Source: Pseudarthrobacter sp. NS4
GTDB taxonomy: Bacteria > Actinomycetota > Actinomycetes > Actinomycetales > Micrococcaceae
Assembly (NCBI RefSeq): GCF_024758005.1
Contig: NZ_CP103288.1
Coordinates: 2,232,001 to 2,296,000, forward strand
Direction of reading: 5' to 3'
Length of the DNA stretch: 64,000 nucleotides
The notes beneath the pieces were generated by a model that saw only the letters and a list, made by a program, of their open reading frames with translations, was not told the origin of the DNA and ran no database searches. How positions within the stretch are numbered: the first letter of the stretch is position 1; the number at the start of each line of letters is the position of its first letter. This document shows positions 29,433-38,958 of the stretch, piece after piece. A program made the position numbers and the translations under genes.

Positions 29433-30662
29433 TTAGTCCGGCAGGATCCGGCGTACCACAGCGTCAGCCAGCAGCCGCCCTTTGAGGGTGAGGACCAGTT
29501 TCCCCCGGAACGCCGCAGTGGGGTCCACCAGGCCGTCCGCAATCAGGCCTGCGATTTCGTGCCGTCCGGCAGTGCTTAGGGTGGCCACTTCAAGGCCTGC
29601 CTGGAGCCGGGCCTCAAGCATAATGCGCTCGATGTTGCGGGTTTCCGGGTCCAGGGTTTCCCTGCCGGCCGCGGGTGAGTCGCCCTGGGCGAGCCGGTTC
29701 GCGTAGGCCGTGGGGTGCTTGACGTTCCACCAGCGGACGCCGCCCACGTGTGAATGCGCGCCGGGTCCAATCCCCCACCAGTCATCGCCGCGCCAGTAGG
29801 CAAGGTTGTGGCGGCACGCCTGCTCCGGGGTGCGGGCCCAGTTGCTGACCTCATACCAGCTGAGGCCGGCTTCCGTGATCAGCTGGTCGGCGAGTTCATA
29901 CTTGTCGGCGTGGTCGTCGTCGTCGATACCCGGGACTTCACCACGGCGCATCTGGGCGGCGAGCTTGGTGCCTTCCTCGACGATCAGCGCGTAGGCGCTG
30001 ATGTGGTCGGGCCCGTAGGACAGGGCGGTCTGCAGCGAGTGCCGCCAGTCATCGAGGGATTCACCGGGCGTTCCGTAGATCAGGTCCAGGCTGACGACGA
30101 GTCCGGCCTCCCGCGCCCACTGCACCACCTGCGGAACCCTGCTGGGTGTATGCGTCCGGTCGAGGACCTTCAGCACGTGCGGAACCGCGGACTGCATGCC
30201 GAACGAGACCCGGGTGAACCCGGCCTCCTTGAGGATGGCAAGGGATTCAGGAGTTACCGAATCCGGGTTTGCCTCGGTGGTGACCTCGGCCCCGTCCTCG
30301 ATCCCCCACTGACCTACGGCAGCCCGAAGGATCAGGGCAAGGTCCTCCGCGGGAAGCAGGGTAGGAGTGCCGCCGCCGAAGAAGACGGTGCTGAGCTTCC
30401 GGGCAGGGAGTCCGGACCCGGCCAGCACCTCGGCCGCCAACGCCACTTCGGACACCGCCGTCCGGGCATAGGCATCCTGGGACGCCCCGCCACCAAGTTC
30501 GGTGGCGGTGTACGTATTGAAATCGCAATAGCCGCAGCGGACGGCGCAGAACGGAATGTGGACGTACAGGCCGAACGCCCGGTCCGCCGAACCGACCGCT
30601 GCCTGGGCGGGCAGCAGGCCGTCCGACGGCGCCGGGTCGCCGAGCGGAAGAGTGCTAGGCAT
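29433..30662 (-). CDS. hemW: Radical SAM heme chaperone HemW (coproporphyrinogen III oxidase-like)
   Basis: A 409-residue radical SAM protein with CX3CX2C cluster motif CAVRCGYC (Cys39, Cys43, Cys46) and the [11 protein letters not shown]-binding stretch. The C-terminal HemN domain is present. HemW proteins carry heme to target hemoproteins rather than acting as HemN; assignment to HemW rests on the location after lepA, as in many bacteria, and on the overall length. It starts 37 bases after lepA. Confidence 0.93.
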   Translation of the reverse strand: MPSTLPLGDPAPSDGLLPAQAAVGSADRAFGLYVHIPFCAVRCGYCDFNTYTATELGGGASQDAYARTAVSEVALAAEVLAGSGLPARKLSTVFFGGGTPTLLPAEDLALILRAAVGQWGIEDGAEVTTEANPDSVTPESLAILKEAGFTRVSFGMQSAVPHVLKVLDRTHTPSRVPQVVQWAREAGLVVSLDLIYGTPGESLDDWRHSLQTALSYGPDHISAYALIVEEGTKLAAQMRRGEVPGIDDDDHADKYELADQLITEAGLSWYEVSNWARTPEQACRHNLAYWRGDDWWGIGPGAHSHVGGVRWWNVKHPTAYANRLAQGDSPAAGRETLDPETRNIERIMLEARLQAGLEVATLSTAGRHEIAGLIADGLVDPTAAFRGKLVLTLKGRLLADAVVRRILPD

Positions 30663-30698
30663 TGCAGGGGCCTCCGGTGTTGCCGGACGCTGTGTTCA

Positions 30699-32552
30699 CT
30701 ACTTCTTGGCCTTGTCCTTGGACTCGTCTGTGGTCAGCGCGGCGATGAAGGCTTCCTGGGGGACCTCAACGCGGCCCACCATCTTCATCCGCTTCTTGCC
30801 TTCCTTCTGCTTTTCCAGCAGTTTGCGCTTACGCGAGATGTCACCGCCGTAGCACTTGGCCAGCACGTCCTTGCGGATGGCGCGGATGCTTTCGCGGGCG
30901 ATGATCCTTGAGCCGATGGCCGCCTGGATGGGCACCTCGAACTGCTGGCGGGGAATGAGCTCGCGCAGCTTGGTGGTCATCATGACGCCGTAGGAGTAGG
31001 CCTTGTCGCGGTGTGTGATGGCGGAGAAGGCATCCACCTGCTCACCCTGGAGCATGATGTCCACCTTCACCAGGTCGGCCACCTGGTCGCCGTCGGCCTT
31101 CCAGTCCAGCGAACCGTAGCCGCGGGTCTTGGACTTGAGGATGTCGAAGAAGTCGAAGACGATCTCGGCCAGCGGCAGGCGGTACCGGATTTCCACCCGG
31201 TCCTCGGACAGGTAGTCCATGCCGCCCATAACGCCGCGCCTGCTCTGGCACAGCTCCATGATGGCGCCGACGAATTCATTCGGAGCCAGGATGGTGGCGG
31301 ACACCATCGGTTCACGGACCTCGGAGATCTTGCCGGAGGGGTATTCGCTGGGGTTGGTCACGTGGACCACTTTCTTGTCCTCCAGCGTTACCTCATATTC
31401 CACGTTGGGGGCGGTGGAAATCAGGTCCAGGTTGTATTCGCGCTCGAGCCGCTCGCGGGTGATTTCGAGGTGGAGCAGGCCAAGGAAGCCCACGCGGAAG
31501 CCGAAGCCCAGCGCGGCGGAGGTTTCCGGCTCATAGACAAGGGCGGCGTCGTTGAGCATCAGCTTCTCGAGCGCATCGCGCAGCACCGGGTAATCCGTGC
31601 CGTCCAACGGATACAGGCCGGAGAAGACCATCGGCTTGGCATCGGCGTACCCGGGCAGCGAATCAGCGGCGGGCTTGGCAAGGTTGGTGACGGTGTCGCC
31701 GACCTTGGACAGGCGGACGTCCTTCACCCCGGTGATGAGGTACCCCACTTCGCCGACGCCCAGTCCCTTGGAAGGGGTGGGCTCCGGGGAGCTCACCCCA
31801 ATCTCGAGGAGTTCATGGGTGGCCCGGGTGGACATCATCTGGATGCGTTCGCGCGGGTGCAGCATTCCATCCACCACGCGGACATAGGTAACCACGCCCC
31901 GGTAGGTGTCATAGACGGAGTCGAAGATCATGGCACGGGCAGGAGCATCGGCATTGCCCGTGGGTGCCGGCAGGTCGCGGACGATTTTGTCCAGCAGGAC
32001 TTCAACGCCCATTCCGGTCTTCCCCGAGACGCGGAGCACGTCCTCCGGATCACCGCCGATCAGGCTGGCCAGTTCGGCGGCATACTTCTCGGGCTGCGCT
32101 GCCGGGAGGTCGATCTTGTTCAGCACCGGAATAATGGTGAGGTTGTTTTCCATCGCCAGGTAGAGGTTCGCGAGGGTCTGGGCCTCGATGCCCTGTGCGG
32201 CGTCGACGAGGAGGATCGCCCCTTCACAGGCGGCCAGCGAGCGGGAAACCTCATACGTGAAGTCCACGTGGCCGGGGGTGTCGATCATGTTCAATGCGTA
32301 ACTGGTGCCGTCGAGTTCCCAGGGCATACGGACCGCCTGGGACTTGATGGTGATGCCGCGCTCGCGTTCGATGTCCATGCGATCCAGGTACTGGGCCTTC
32401 ATATCGCGGGATTGCACCACGCCGGTGAACTGCAGCATGCGGTCCGCCAGGGTGGACTTGCCGTGGTCAATGTGCGCGATGATGCAGAAGTTCCGAATGA
32501 GGGCCGGATCTGTCGCGGCGGGCACCGGGGCGGTGCGGGCCATGGGAGACAC
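30699..32552 (-). CDS. lepA: Elongation factor 4 (LepA)
   Basis: A 617-residue ribosomal translocase-like GTPase. G1 motif [10 protein letters not shown]2 [12 protein letters not shown]3 DTPGHVDF and G4 NKIDLP are all visible. The C-terminal LepA-specific domain ends with a Lys-rich tail, including [20 protein letters not shown]. Start GTG 32552 has AAGGA 6 bases upstream; ATG three codons in is an alternative. It leads the lepA-hemW unit. Confidence 0.97.
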   Translation of the reverse strand: MSPMARTAPVPAATDPALIRNFCIIAHIDHGKSTLADRMLQFTGVVQSRDMKAQYLDRMDIERERGITIKSQAVRMPWELDGTSYALNMIDTPGHVDFTYEVSRSLAACEGAILLVDAAQGIEAQTLANLYLAMENNLTIIPVLNKIDLPAAQPEKYAAELASLIGGDPEDVLRVSGKTGMGVEVLLDKIVRDLPAPTGNADAPARAMIFDSVYDTYRGVVTYVRVVDGMLHPRERIQMMSTRATHELLEIGVSSPEPTPSKGLGVGEVGYLITGVKDVRLSKVGDTVTNLAKPAADSLPGYADAKPMVFSGLYPLDGTDYPVLRDALEKLMLNDAALVYEPETSAALGFGFRVGFLGLLHLEITRERLEREYNLDLISTAPNVEYEVTLEDKKVVHVTNPSEYPSGKISEVREPMVSATILAPNEFVGAIMELCQSRRGVMGGMDYLSEDRVEIRYRLPLAEIVFDFFDILKSKTRGYGSLDWKADGDQVADLVKVDIMLQGEQVDAFSAITHRDKAYSYGVMMTTKLRELIPRQQFEVPIQAAIGSRIIARESIRAIRKDVLAKCYGGDISRKRKLLEKQKEGKKRMKMVGRVEVPQEAFIAALTTDESKDKAKK

Positions 32553-32726
32553 GCAGGGTCCTTACTGTTGGCATTCACGCGGCCCGGCCGGGGCGCTGCA
32601 AAGGGCCCCTGCGGTTAAGCCGCACATCTGGAACCTCCAGTGTCCCACGTCCCGGGCTGCCGCACCGCATCCTTGCCGGGTTGAGCATTCATGCCATCGG
32701 ACAGGTCCCGGCGATAGGGTGGCGGG

Positions 32727-33305
32727 ATGGCTATCAATCTCCGTTCGCTGGGAAACGCCGTCCGAAGCGGCCTTCGGCTGCTGCGCGGTTCCGCGCCGGC
32801 AAAAGCTCCTGCCGGTCCCCTGCCGCCAGCTGGCCGTGCTTCCCCTGGTTCCGCATCCCGGGACCCCCTATCAAAGGGCGCCGTGTCATCCGGCCCTTCC
32901 GGCGATGCCTACCCCGGAGACTTCCGCGGGCATGCAGCAGTCCGGTATGCGCCCCAGCCCGACGGCGAACCGGATCCTGGCGAGGTGGTGTGGACCTGGG
33001 TTCCGTACGAGGAGGACCATACCCGCGGGAAGGACCGGCCCGTCCTGCTGGTGGGCCGGAGTGGGGAGTACCTGCTGGGGCTGATGCTCACCAGCAGGGA
33101 CCGGATTCCCGCAGCGTCGGTCTCCATGGACTATGTGGACCTTGGCGTCGGGAACTGGGACAGGCAAGCCAGGCCCAGCGAAGCCCGGCTGGACCGCATC
33201 CTGCAGATCAGCCCCGGAAGCATCCGCCGGGAAGGCGCCGTGCTGGACCGGACCCGCTTCGAGAAAGTGGCGGCAGGGCTGCGCCGGCGACACGGCTGGG
33301 CCTAA
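32727..33305 (+). CDS. PemK/MazF-like domain protein (orphan)
   Basis: A 192-residue protein whose C-terminal part (about 84-185) resembles the PemK/MazF fold: PGEVVWTWVPYEEDHTRGKDR is the usual strand-loop start, followed by the PVLLVGR strand and LTSRDR. The N-terminal 80 residues are low-complexity, rich in Ala, Pro, Gly and Ser, and unlike a roughly 110-residue MazF. No antitoxin-like ORF lies on either side. It is divergent from lepA and upstream of rpsT. It may be a domesticated relative and not an active RNase toxin. Confidence 0.7.
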   Translation: MAINLRSLGNAVRSGLRLLRGSAPAKAPAGPLPPAGRASPGSASRDPLSKGAVSSGPSGDAYPGDFRGHAAVRYAPQPDGEPDPGEVVWTWVPYEEDHTRGKDRPVLLVGRSGEYLLGLMLTSRDRIPAASVSMDYVDLGVGNWDRQARPSEARLDRILQISPGSIRREGAVLDRTRFEKVAAGLRRRHGWA

Positions 33306-33372
33306 CCGGCCAAAATGGCCAGGTCCGCGGCTGACCTGCTATTCTTTATAGCTGTGTGTCCGTGCAGGTCGA

Positions 33373-33392
33373 CGGCCACTGATGGTTGGCCG
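33373..33392 (+). promoter_or_regulatory. Hairpin in the rpsT 5' region
   Basis: CGGCCA (33373-33378) pairs with TGGCCG (33387-33392) around an 8-base loop, 83 bases before the rpsT start. It could be part of an autoregulatory S20 leader, but nothing beyond base pairing supports this. Confidence 0.35.
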
Positions 33393-33475
33393 CCATAGGT
33401 ATCCCCACGCCGCTCAGTCAATGGCCAATCTGAAAGCCCTCTAGACCATTTCCGCATTAAAAAGAGAGTTCACAC

Positions 33476-33736
33476 GTGGCGAATATCAAGTCCCAGAAGA
33501 AGCGCATCCTCACCAACGAGAAGGCACGCCTGCGCAACAACGCAGTCAAGTCCGAGCTGAAGACGGCCATCCGCGCCGTCAACACCGCCGTTGAGTCCAC
33601 GGACAAGGATGCAGCTGCTACTGCCCTGGTTACTGCCAGCCGCAAGCTGGACAAGGCTGTCAGCAAGGGTGTTCTGCACAAGAACAACGCAGCGAACCGC
33701 AAGTCGGCGATCTCCAAGAAGGTCAACGCACTGTAA
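33476..33736 (+). CDS. rpsT: 30S ribosomal protein S20
   Basis: An 86-residue basic protein of the small subunit. [20 protein letters not shown] at the N-terminus and [14 protein letters not shown] at the C-terminus are diagnostic. Start GTG 33476 has AGAG about 8 bases upstream. It stands alone between the PemK-like gene and a strong terminator, convergent with holA. Confidence 0.97.
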   Translation: MANIKSQKKRILTNEKARLRNNAVKSELKTAIRAVNTAVESTDKDAAATALVTASRKLDKAVSKGVLHKNNAANRKSAISKKVNAL

Positions 33737-33763
33737 GGTTTCCAGTTCATCTGAACTGATGGT

Positions 33764-33793
33764 TGTGGCCGGTACCCTAGGGTACCGGCCACA
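33764..33793. terminator. Terminator after rpsT
   Basis: A perfect 30-bp palindrome (14-bp arms around TA), 28 bases after the rpsT stop, between convergent rpsT and holA, followed on + by CATCTTT. Confidence 0.85.
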
Positions 33794-33850
33794 CATCTTT
33801 AAGCAACGCCAGGTGCCTTTAAGCATCAGCAGGTGCCGGGTTTAAGCAGG
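33794..33850 (-). repeat. Three short TGCTTAAA direct repeats
   Basis: On the minus strand TGCTTAAA occurs three times; the first two copies are each soon followed by GGCACCTG, suggesting a tandem duplication. They lie between the rpsT terminator and the holA 3' end. Confidence 0.6.
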
Positions 33851-33877
33851 ATCTACTTCAGGCACCGGGGCGCCAGG

Positions 33878-34894
33878 TTACCTGCCCTGCACGGACATCG
33901 CTATCACGGTCACGGCGTGTTCCACGGCGTACACCGGATCGCGGGACAGTCCCTTGACCTGGGCGTCAGCCTCGGCGGTTGCCTGGATGGACCGGACGAG
34001 CCCCTCCGGGGTCCAGCGGCGGACGTCACGCTGCGCCTGCTCCACCAGCCAGGGCTGCATCCCCAGTTCCGCGGCGATCTGGGCGGCCGATCCCGATGCT
34101 CCGGCAACCCGGGCCACTGTCCTGAGCTTCGCTGCCAGGGCAGCCACCAGCGGAACGGGGTCGGCGCCCGTGGCGAGGGCATGGCGGAGCGTGGAGAGCG
34201 CCAGCGGCCCGTTTCCCGCCATCGCGGCATCAGCCACTTTGAAGGCCGTGGCTTCAATCCGGCCGCCGTAGTATCGGTCCACAACCTCGGCAGTCACTGC
34301 GGTTCCCGCGTCGGCGATCAGTTGGCTGCATGCCGCGGCCAGTTCGGAAAGATTGGCCCCGACGGCGTTGACAAGCGCATGGACGGCTTCCTGCTCAATA
34401 CGCCGTCCGGAGGCTTTGAATTCAGTGGAGACGAACGCCATTTTGTCGGCGTCCTTCTTGAGGGGCTGGCAGTCCACTACGGGCCAGCCGCCTTTTTTGA
34501 CGGCGTCGAGGAGCTTCTTGCCACGCGCTCCCCCGGCGTGCCGCAGGACCAGGACGGCATCCGGTTCCGTGTGGTCCACGTACCGAAGCGCATCTGCGAG
34601 GAAGGCGTCGTTCATTGATTCGAGACCTTCGACCTCGATCAGTTTGCTTTCCCCGAAGAGCGATGGACTGACCTGCATCAGCAACGTTCCCGCTTCATAG
34701 CCTGCAGCATCGATGCGGCTCACTTCCACATCCGGTGCCGCTGCCCGGACCTTCGCGCGGATGGTGTCCATTGCCCTGATCCCCAGGTATTCCTCGGGCC
34801 CGCTGACCAGGACGACGGCGGCCGGGTTAACGTCGCGCCAGGTGGCTGTGTTCGACGCCGGGGCACGGGTTGCTCGCTTTTGCGCGGCGGCCAT
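33878..34894 (-). CDS. holA: DNA polymerase III subunit delta
   Basis: A 338-residue clamp-loader subunit that opens the beta clamp. The N-terminal AAA-like domain starts VLVSGPEEYLGIRAMD, with the ESKLIEVEGLESM and VLVLRHAGGARGKKLL segments seen in HolA; Walker A is degenerate, as is normal for delta. The C-terminal collar domain ends MSVQGR. GGAAGGAA precedes the ATG. Its first 58 codons are overlapped by the comEC frame. Confidence 0.94.
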   Translation of the reverse strand: MAAAQKRATRAPASNTATWRDVNPAAVVLVSGPEEYLGIRAMDTIRAKVRAAAPDVEVSRIDAAGYEAGTLLMQVSPSLFGESKLIEVEGLESMNDAFLADALRYVDHTEPDAVLVLRHAGGARGKKLLDAVKKGGWPVVDCQPLKKDADKMAFVSTEFKASGRRIEQEAVHALVNAVGANLSELAAACSQLIADAGTAVTAEVVDRYYGGRIEATAFKVADAAMAGNGPLALSTLRHALATGADPVPLVAALAAKLRTVARVAGASGSAAQIAAELGMQPWLVEQAQRDVRRWTPEGLVRSIQATAEADAQVKGLSRDPVYAVEHAVTVIAMSVQGR

Positions 34895-36861
34895 CGGGGG
34901 TTCCTTCCGGAAAGTTTTGTGGAGTATCCCAGCCTGCCACGTCCGGGGCCGCGGTCAAAGCTGCAGCGGTGCCGGGCGGCGGTCATGCGCCGCTCCAGCA
35001 CTTCAAGGAGCAGTACTGCGCGCTGGTGGCAGGCCAGTACCAGTTGTACTGCCCGCAGGGGCCTTGCCGCTGCCCACACCACAGCACCTGTCAGCACCGA
35101 GAGAAGGAGCATGGACAGCATCCCGGGCACACCCTCCGGCCAGGCAAGCGTGGAGCCGGGAAGCTGTGCGGCGATCCGGGCCGTACCGGCAACACCTGCG
35201 CTGAAGGTTCCCGCCACCGCGATGAGTATGGTGGCTGGCCACGGTGCCAGGACTACGAGTGGAACAGCCGCCGTCCCCAGCAGCGTAACCGGGGCCACCA
35301 GGGGCGAGGCGACCACGTTGGCCAGGAGCGAATACGTGGAGAACTGGGGCTGCAGCAGCACAATGACCGGCCCGCACAGAAGCTGGGCCGATAATGGGAC
35401 GGCCACTGCCGCCGCTGCCCAGCGGGGAATGGCCGCGGGCGTCCAATCGATCATTCGCCGTCCCAGGACGATGATCCCTAGCGTCGCGAGAACGGACAGC
35501 AGGAACCCGAAACTGCCGCCCAGCCCGGGGTCCGTCAGGAGCAGGCCCATGACCGCCAGGCAGAGGAAGCTCAACCCCCGCCCGGATCGGCCGCCCGCCA
35601 GAGCGGCAACGGCCACCGCCCCCATCAGGGCTGCCCGCAGGACGCTCGCATCCGGGCCGACAAGGACCACGAACAGGCCCAGCCCGGTAAGGGCAACGAT
35701 GGCCGCCGGAATACGGGGCAGGCGGAACCGCCGGCAGGCCAGCAGCACAGCACCCAGAACCAGGCTGCAGTTGGCTCCACTGACGGCCGTCAGATGGGTC
35801 ATGCCCACCGCCTTCATCGCGTTTTCGAGCCCCTGGTCCAGGGCGCTTGTATCCCCGGTGACCATTCCGGGCAGCAAGCCAGCGGCATCTGGCGGCAGAA
35901 AGGCCGAGGCATCCACAAAACGGGTCCGTAAATCCTTGGCCGCCGCCAACAGCTTGGACCCGCCGACGGGCTTCCCAGGGGCGGATGACGCAGCAAGCGT
36001 GCCTGCTTCCGGCCGTCCCGGGTCAGCGGGACGAAGCTTTCCGGTGGCGCGCACGGTCTGTCCGGGAACCAGGGTGCCCCAGGCGCCGCCGCCCATGACA
36101 ACCAACTGTGCCCGCGTCCGGAGCAACACGCCGCCCGTGGTTACCTCCCCGGTCACCACCGGCAGGGCCCAGCGTGTCGCCTGCCCGGCCTCTCCGGGCG
36201 CGTCGAGGGCGCGCGGCGCCCCGGCCACCTCGACGACGGCGACAACGGACTTACCGGAGGCTATGGCTGCGGCAAGCGGGCCGTCAAACCGCTGGCTGGA
36301 CGCCACGGACGAATGTGCTGCGGCGGCAGCGGCCAGCAGGCAGGCGACAGCAGCGGTGGCGGGAAAGCTTCGCCTGCCCCGTGGCCGGACAGCCCGTGAT
36401 GCCAGGGAGAGGCGTGCCAGCACGAGTACCGCCAGGGCGGACAAACCGAAACACATCACCACCAAAACAGACGGCGGCAACCACAGTCCCGCGATGGACG
36501 CACCCCAGACCATCGCGGCCGGCAACGCGAGGCGCACGTCTGTACGGCGCCTCCGTACTTCACTGCCGGCGTCGTTACCGCTTCCCCCGCCCTTCCCGCC
36601 GGCACGCTTCCGCACATACCCGGAAGCCCTGTCGCGGTATTCATGGAAGTTTCCGCGGCACGCCCGCGCGAGCCGGAGCGCCGGCCATTCCTGACGCATG
36701 TCTCTTGGATCCTGCGCAGCGGCATCCCGGGCAGGCAGCGGGAGGTCGTCCCTGGCCCCGCCCAGCTCAACGCCTGCAGCTTCACTGGACCCACCCTTGA
36801 CGGCAGACTCGACGTAGCGGCTCCAGGGACTGGTTCCCCGCCACCCTGCGCTGTTACCCAA
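34720..36861 (-). CDS. comEC: ComEC/Rec2 family DNA uptake channel protein, no metallo-beta-lactamase domain
   Basis: Inner-membrane channel for single-stranded DNA entry. The frame is 713 codons long. The first membrane region lies near residues 110-150; the DUF4131-like soluble part (about 180-310) is followed by the competence domain with GMVTGDTSALDQGLENAM and AVSGANCSLV, then about eight helices. The start is unsure: TTG 36861 opens the frame, while ATG 36699 is a likely alternative. The C-terminus lacks the beta-lactamase-like domain of longer ComEC proteins, and its last 58 codons read through the holA start out of frame. It follows comEA. Confidence 0.82.
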   Translation of the reverse strand: MGNSAGWRGTSPWSRYVESAVKGGSSEAAGVELGGARDDLPLPARDAAAQDPRDMRQEWPALRLARACRGNFHEYRDRASGYVRKRAGGKGGGSGNDAGSEVRRRRTDVRLALPAAMVWGASIAGLWLPPSVLVVMCFGLSALAVLVLARLSLASRAVRPRGRRSFPATAAVACLLAAAAAAHSSVASSQRFDGPLAAAIASGKSVVAVVEVAGAPRALDAPGEAGQATRWALPVVTGEVTTGGVLLRTRAQLVVMGGGAWGTLVPGQTVRATGKLRPADPGRPEAGTLAASSAPGKPVGGSKLLAAAKDLRTRFVDASAFLPPDAAGLLPGMVTGDTSALDQGLENAMKAVGMTHLTAVSGANCSLVLGAVLLACRRFRLPRIPAAIVALTGLGLFVVLVGPDASVLRAALMGAVAVAALAGGRSGRGLSFLCLAVMGLLLTDPGLGGSFGFLLSVLATLGIIVLGRRMIDWTPAAIPRWAAAAVAVPLSAQLLCGPVIVLLQPQFSTYSLLANVVASPLVAPVTLLGTAAVPLVVLAPWPATILIAVAGTFSAGVAGTARIAAQLPGSTLAWPEGVPGMLSMLLLSVLTGAVVWAAARPLRAVQLVLACHQRAVLLLEVLERRMTAARHRCSFDRGPGRGRLGYSTKLSGRNPRWPPRKSEQPVPRRRTQPPGATLTRPPSSWSAGPRNTWGSGQWTPSARRSGQRHRMWK

Positions 36862-36888
36862 CGGGCTGGCTGTTCACGGGGAATCCCA

Positions 36889-37851
36889 TCACACCGTCAC
36901 CAGGGGCAACAATGCTTCAAGCATTTTGGGCCCCACCCCGTCTACGGCGTCCAGTTCCTCGATGCTCTTGAAGGCACCGTGTTCCGTGCGCCAGTCCACA
37001 ATCCGCTGGGCCAGGACGGGGCCTACCTTGGGCAGGGCATCGAGTTCCGCGGCGTCCGCGGTGTTGATGTTGATCTTCGAACCCGTTCGTGTGCCTGCTG
37101 CCCCACCGGCGCCTGCCCCTGCACCTGGCGTCCCTTCAGCTTCCGGTCCGCCCGGTGTCGCTTCACCGCGCCGGGGGACATGGATTTTCTGGGCGTCCTC
37201 GACAACAAGTGCAAGGTTGAGGCTGTTCAGGTCGGCATCCGGCGTCCCGCCCCCGACGGCTGCAATAGCCTCATGGAGGCGGCTTCCTGCCGGCAGCCGG
37301 ACCACACCGGGCGCGGAGACGGCACCTGCCACGTGGACCACCACGGAGCCGGCGGCTGAATCACCCGGGGAAGGCCCGGTAGCGTCGGGTTCCCCGGCAC
37401 CTCTTGGCTGCCCAACATTTTCGTCCTGCCCGCTAACCTCACCCGCATCCCCGTCCGGCGACACGGAAGCATCGGCCGCTGCAGAACTGCCCGGGCCACT
37501 CCCGCCCAGCGGCAGGATTTCCGGCCGGCCGGACGCAGTCTGCCACCAGAAAACGGCCCCCGCAGTAATGGCAAGGATTCCAAGGAGTATTGCAACACGC
37601 AGGCCCAGCCGCCACCGCAGCGCCGGACCACTCATTGTTACGCCCGCGGATTCCAGGTCCCCTCCGCCGTGCCCGGCCGACTGCCCTTCGGGGCCCGGCG
37701 GCGCAGGTTCTTCGGGCCCGCGGTATACGAACGCCTGCTCCCCGTCGCCCTCCAGCAGGAGACCCCGCGGGCCGGTCCCCAGGGTGGCCTGCAGCCTGTC
37801 CCTGGCATGGCGCGCCTTGTGACCTGCTGCTCCATCAACCCTGCGTGACAT
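36889..37851 (-). CDS. comEA: Competence protein ComEA, helix-hairpin-helix DNA receptor
   Basis: A 320-residue membrane-anchored DNA-binding protein. A cytoplasmic N-terminal part of about 80 residues precedes one membrane helix (83-103), then a disordered Gly/Ser/Asp-rich stretch, an SLBB domain (about 169-226, VVVHVAGAVSAPG), another Gly/Ala linker and the tandem HhH domain (260-320, KININTADAAELDALPKVGP). It sits directly upstream of comEC, the usual DNA-uptake pair. The low-complexity linkers vary in this family. Confidence 0.92.
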   Translation of the reverse strand: MSRRVDGAAGHKARHARDRLQATLGTGPRGLLLEGDGEQAFVYRGPEEPAPPGPEGQSAGHGGGDLESAGVTMSGPALRWRLGLRVAILLGILAITAGAVFWWQTASGRPEILPLGGSGPGSSAAADASVSPDGDAGEVSGQDENVGQPRGAGEPDATGPSPGDSAAGSVVVHVAGAVSAPGVVRLPAGSRLHEAIAAVGGGTPDADLNSLNLALVVEDAQKIHVPRRGEATPGGPEAEGTPGAGAGAGGAAGTRTGSKININTADAAELDALPKVGPVLAQRIVDWRTEHGAFKSIEELDAVDGVGPKMLEALLPLVTV

Positions 37852-37900
37852 GCCTTCACGCTAGGGAACCCCGGGCGCCGGACGACAGGGCCGGAAGCGG

Positions 37901-38887
37901 CTATGTGGACAGAGGTCCGGGCACAATCCCGGCCACAGCCGTGTCCTGCCCGATGATGACGGCGAGGACTCCCAGTCCGGCATGCGCGGCCAGCACGGCG
38001 GGCAGGGAACTGATCTGGGCAGGCGGGCAGTTGGGCAGCGCCGCCGCAAGCCTGCCGGCCAGGCTTTCAGCTTCGTCATGATTGCCGAAGTGGTGGACGG
38101 CCAAACGGATGGACTGGCCGGGACGGGCCTGGGCCTCGGCGGCGACAATCTCCTCCAGGCGTGCCACTGCCTTGGCTGCTGAGCGCACCTTTTCCAGCGG
38201 GACGATCCTGCCGCCGTCGACCGCGAGGATGGGCTTGATGGCAAGCATGGTGCCAAGCAGGGATGCTGCGGCACCAATCCGTCCACCGCGGCGAAGCTGC
38301 TCGAGGCTGGGAACGTAGAAATAGACTTTGGTCCGGGCTGCCTGGCCTGCTGCTGCAGCGGCCACTGTGGCCGGGTCGGCTCCGGCTGCCGCCGCGGCCA
38401 CTCCGGCCTGGACGGCCATGCCCAAGGCCATTCCAACGGTCAGCGAGTCGACCACTTCAACGGGAATATCCACCCGGGCAGCCGCGAGGCGGGCCGCGTC
38501 CGCCGTCCCCGAAAGCTCCCCGGAGATGTGGACGGAGACCACAGCCTCGTACCCCTGCCGGCGGGCGGCACGGTACGCCTGCTCGAACTGGCCCGGGGAG
38601 GGCCGGGACGTCTTGACGGGCGTCCCCGCTGCCAGGGCCAGCGCGATGGTCTCGAGGATGTCGTCTTCACCCTCGCCATAAATATCCGTCCCCACCATGA
38701 CGGGCATGGGGATGATCCTGAGCAGTCCTTCTGCCTCCAGCCCGGACAGCCAGTCCGCGGGGAGGGCAGCAGCAGAGTCGGTCACCACCGCCGTCCGTAC
38801 GACGCCGGTTCCTGGCTTGGGTGCGGGGCGGAGGCCCGCCAGGCGCGCGCGGAACCAGGGCCAGGCGGCGGCATTTCTCTCGGGCAA
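37901..38887 (-). CDS. DegV family fatty-acid-binding protein
   Basis: A 328-residue protein. The DegV core begins at about residue 30 with TAVVTDSAAALPADW and contains VKTSRPSPGQFEQAYR and VEVVDSLTVGMALG, typical of the fold. Members bind fatty acids and present them to fatty acid kinase FakA; no fakA-like gene is nearby. It lies between leuS and comEA on the same strand. Confidence 0.92.
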   Translation of the reverse strand: MPERNAAAWPWFRARLAGLRPAPKPGTGVVRTAVVTDSAAALPADWLSGLEAEGLLRIIPMPVMVGTDIYGEGEDDILETIALALAAGTPVKTSRPSPGQFEQAYRAARRQGYEAVVSVHISGELSGTADAARLAAARVDIPVEVVDSLTVGMALGMAVQAGVAAAAAGADPATVAAAAAGQAARTKVYFYVPSLEQLRRGGRIGAAASLLGTMLAIKPILAVDGGRIVPLEKVRSAAKAVARLEEIVAAEAQARPGQSIRLAVHHFGNHDEAESLAGRLAAALPNCPPAQISSLPAVLAAHAGLGVLAVIIGQDTAVAGIVPGPLST

Positions 38888-38908
38888 GGGGCCTCCTGGT
38901 GTCGGTGA

Positions 38909-38937
38909 CCGGCCACCGGAATTTTTCCGGTGGCCGG
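38909..38937 (-). terminator. Terminator after leuS
   Basis: Perfect 13-bp stem (38909-38921 and 38925-38937) with a 3-base loop, 21 bases beyond the leuS stop. Confidence 0.8.
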
Positions 38938-38958
38938 GGCCGGCTTGCTGTGTGGCTG

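Noticed and set aside
32727..33305. Complete toxin-antitoxin module
   Set aside because: Only the PemK/MazF-like gene is present; no small antitoxin ORF lies upstream or downstream.
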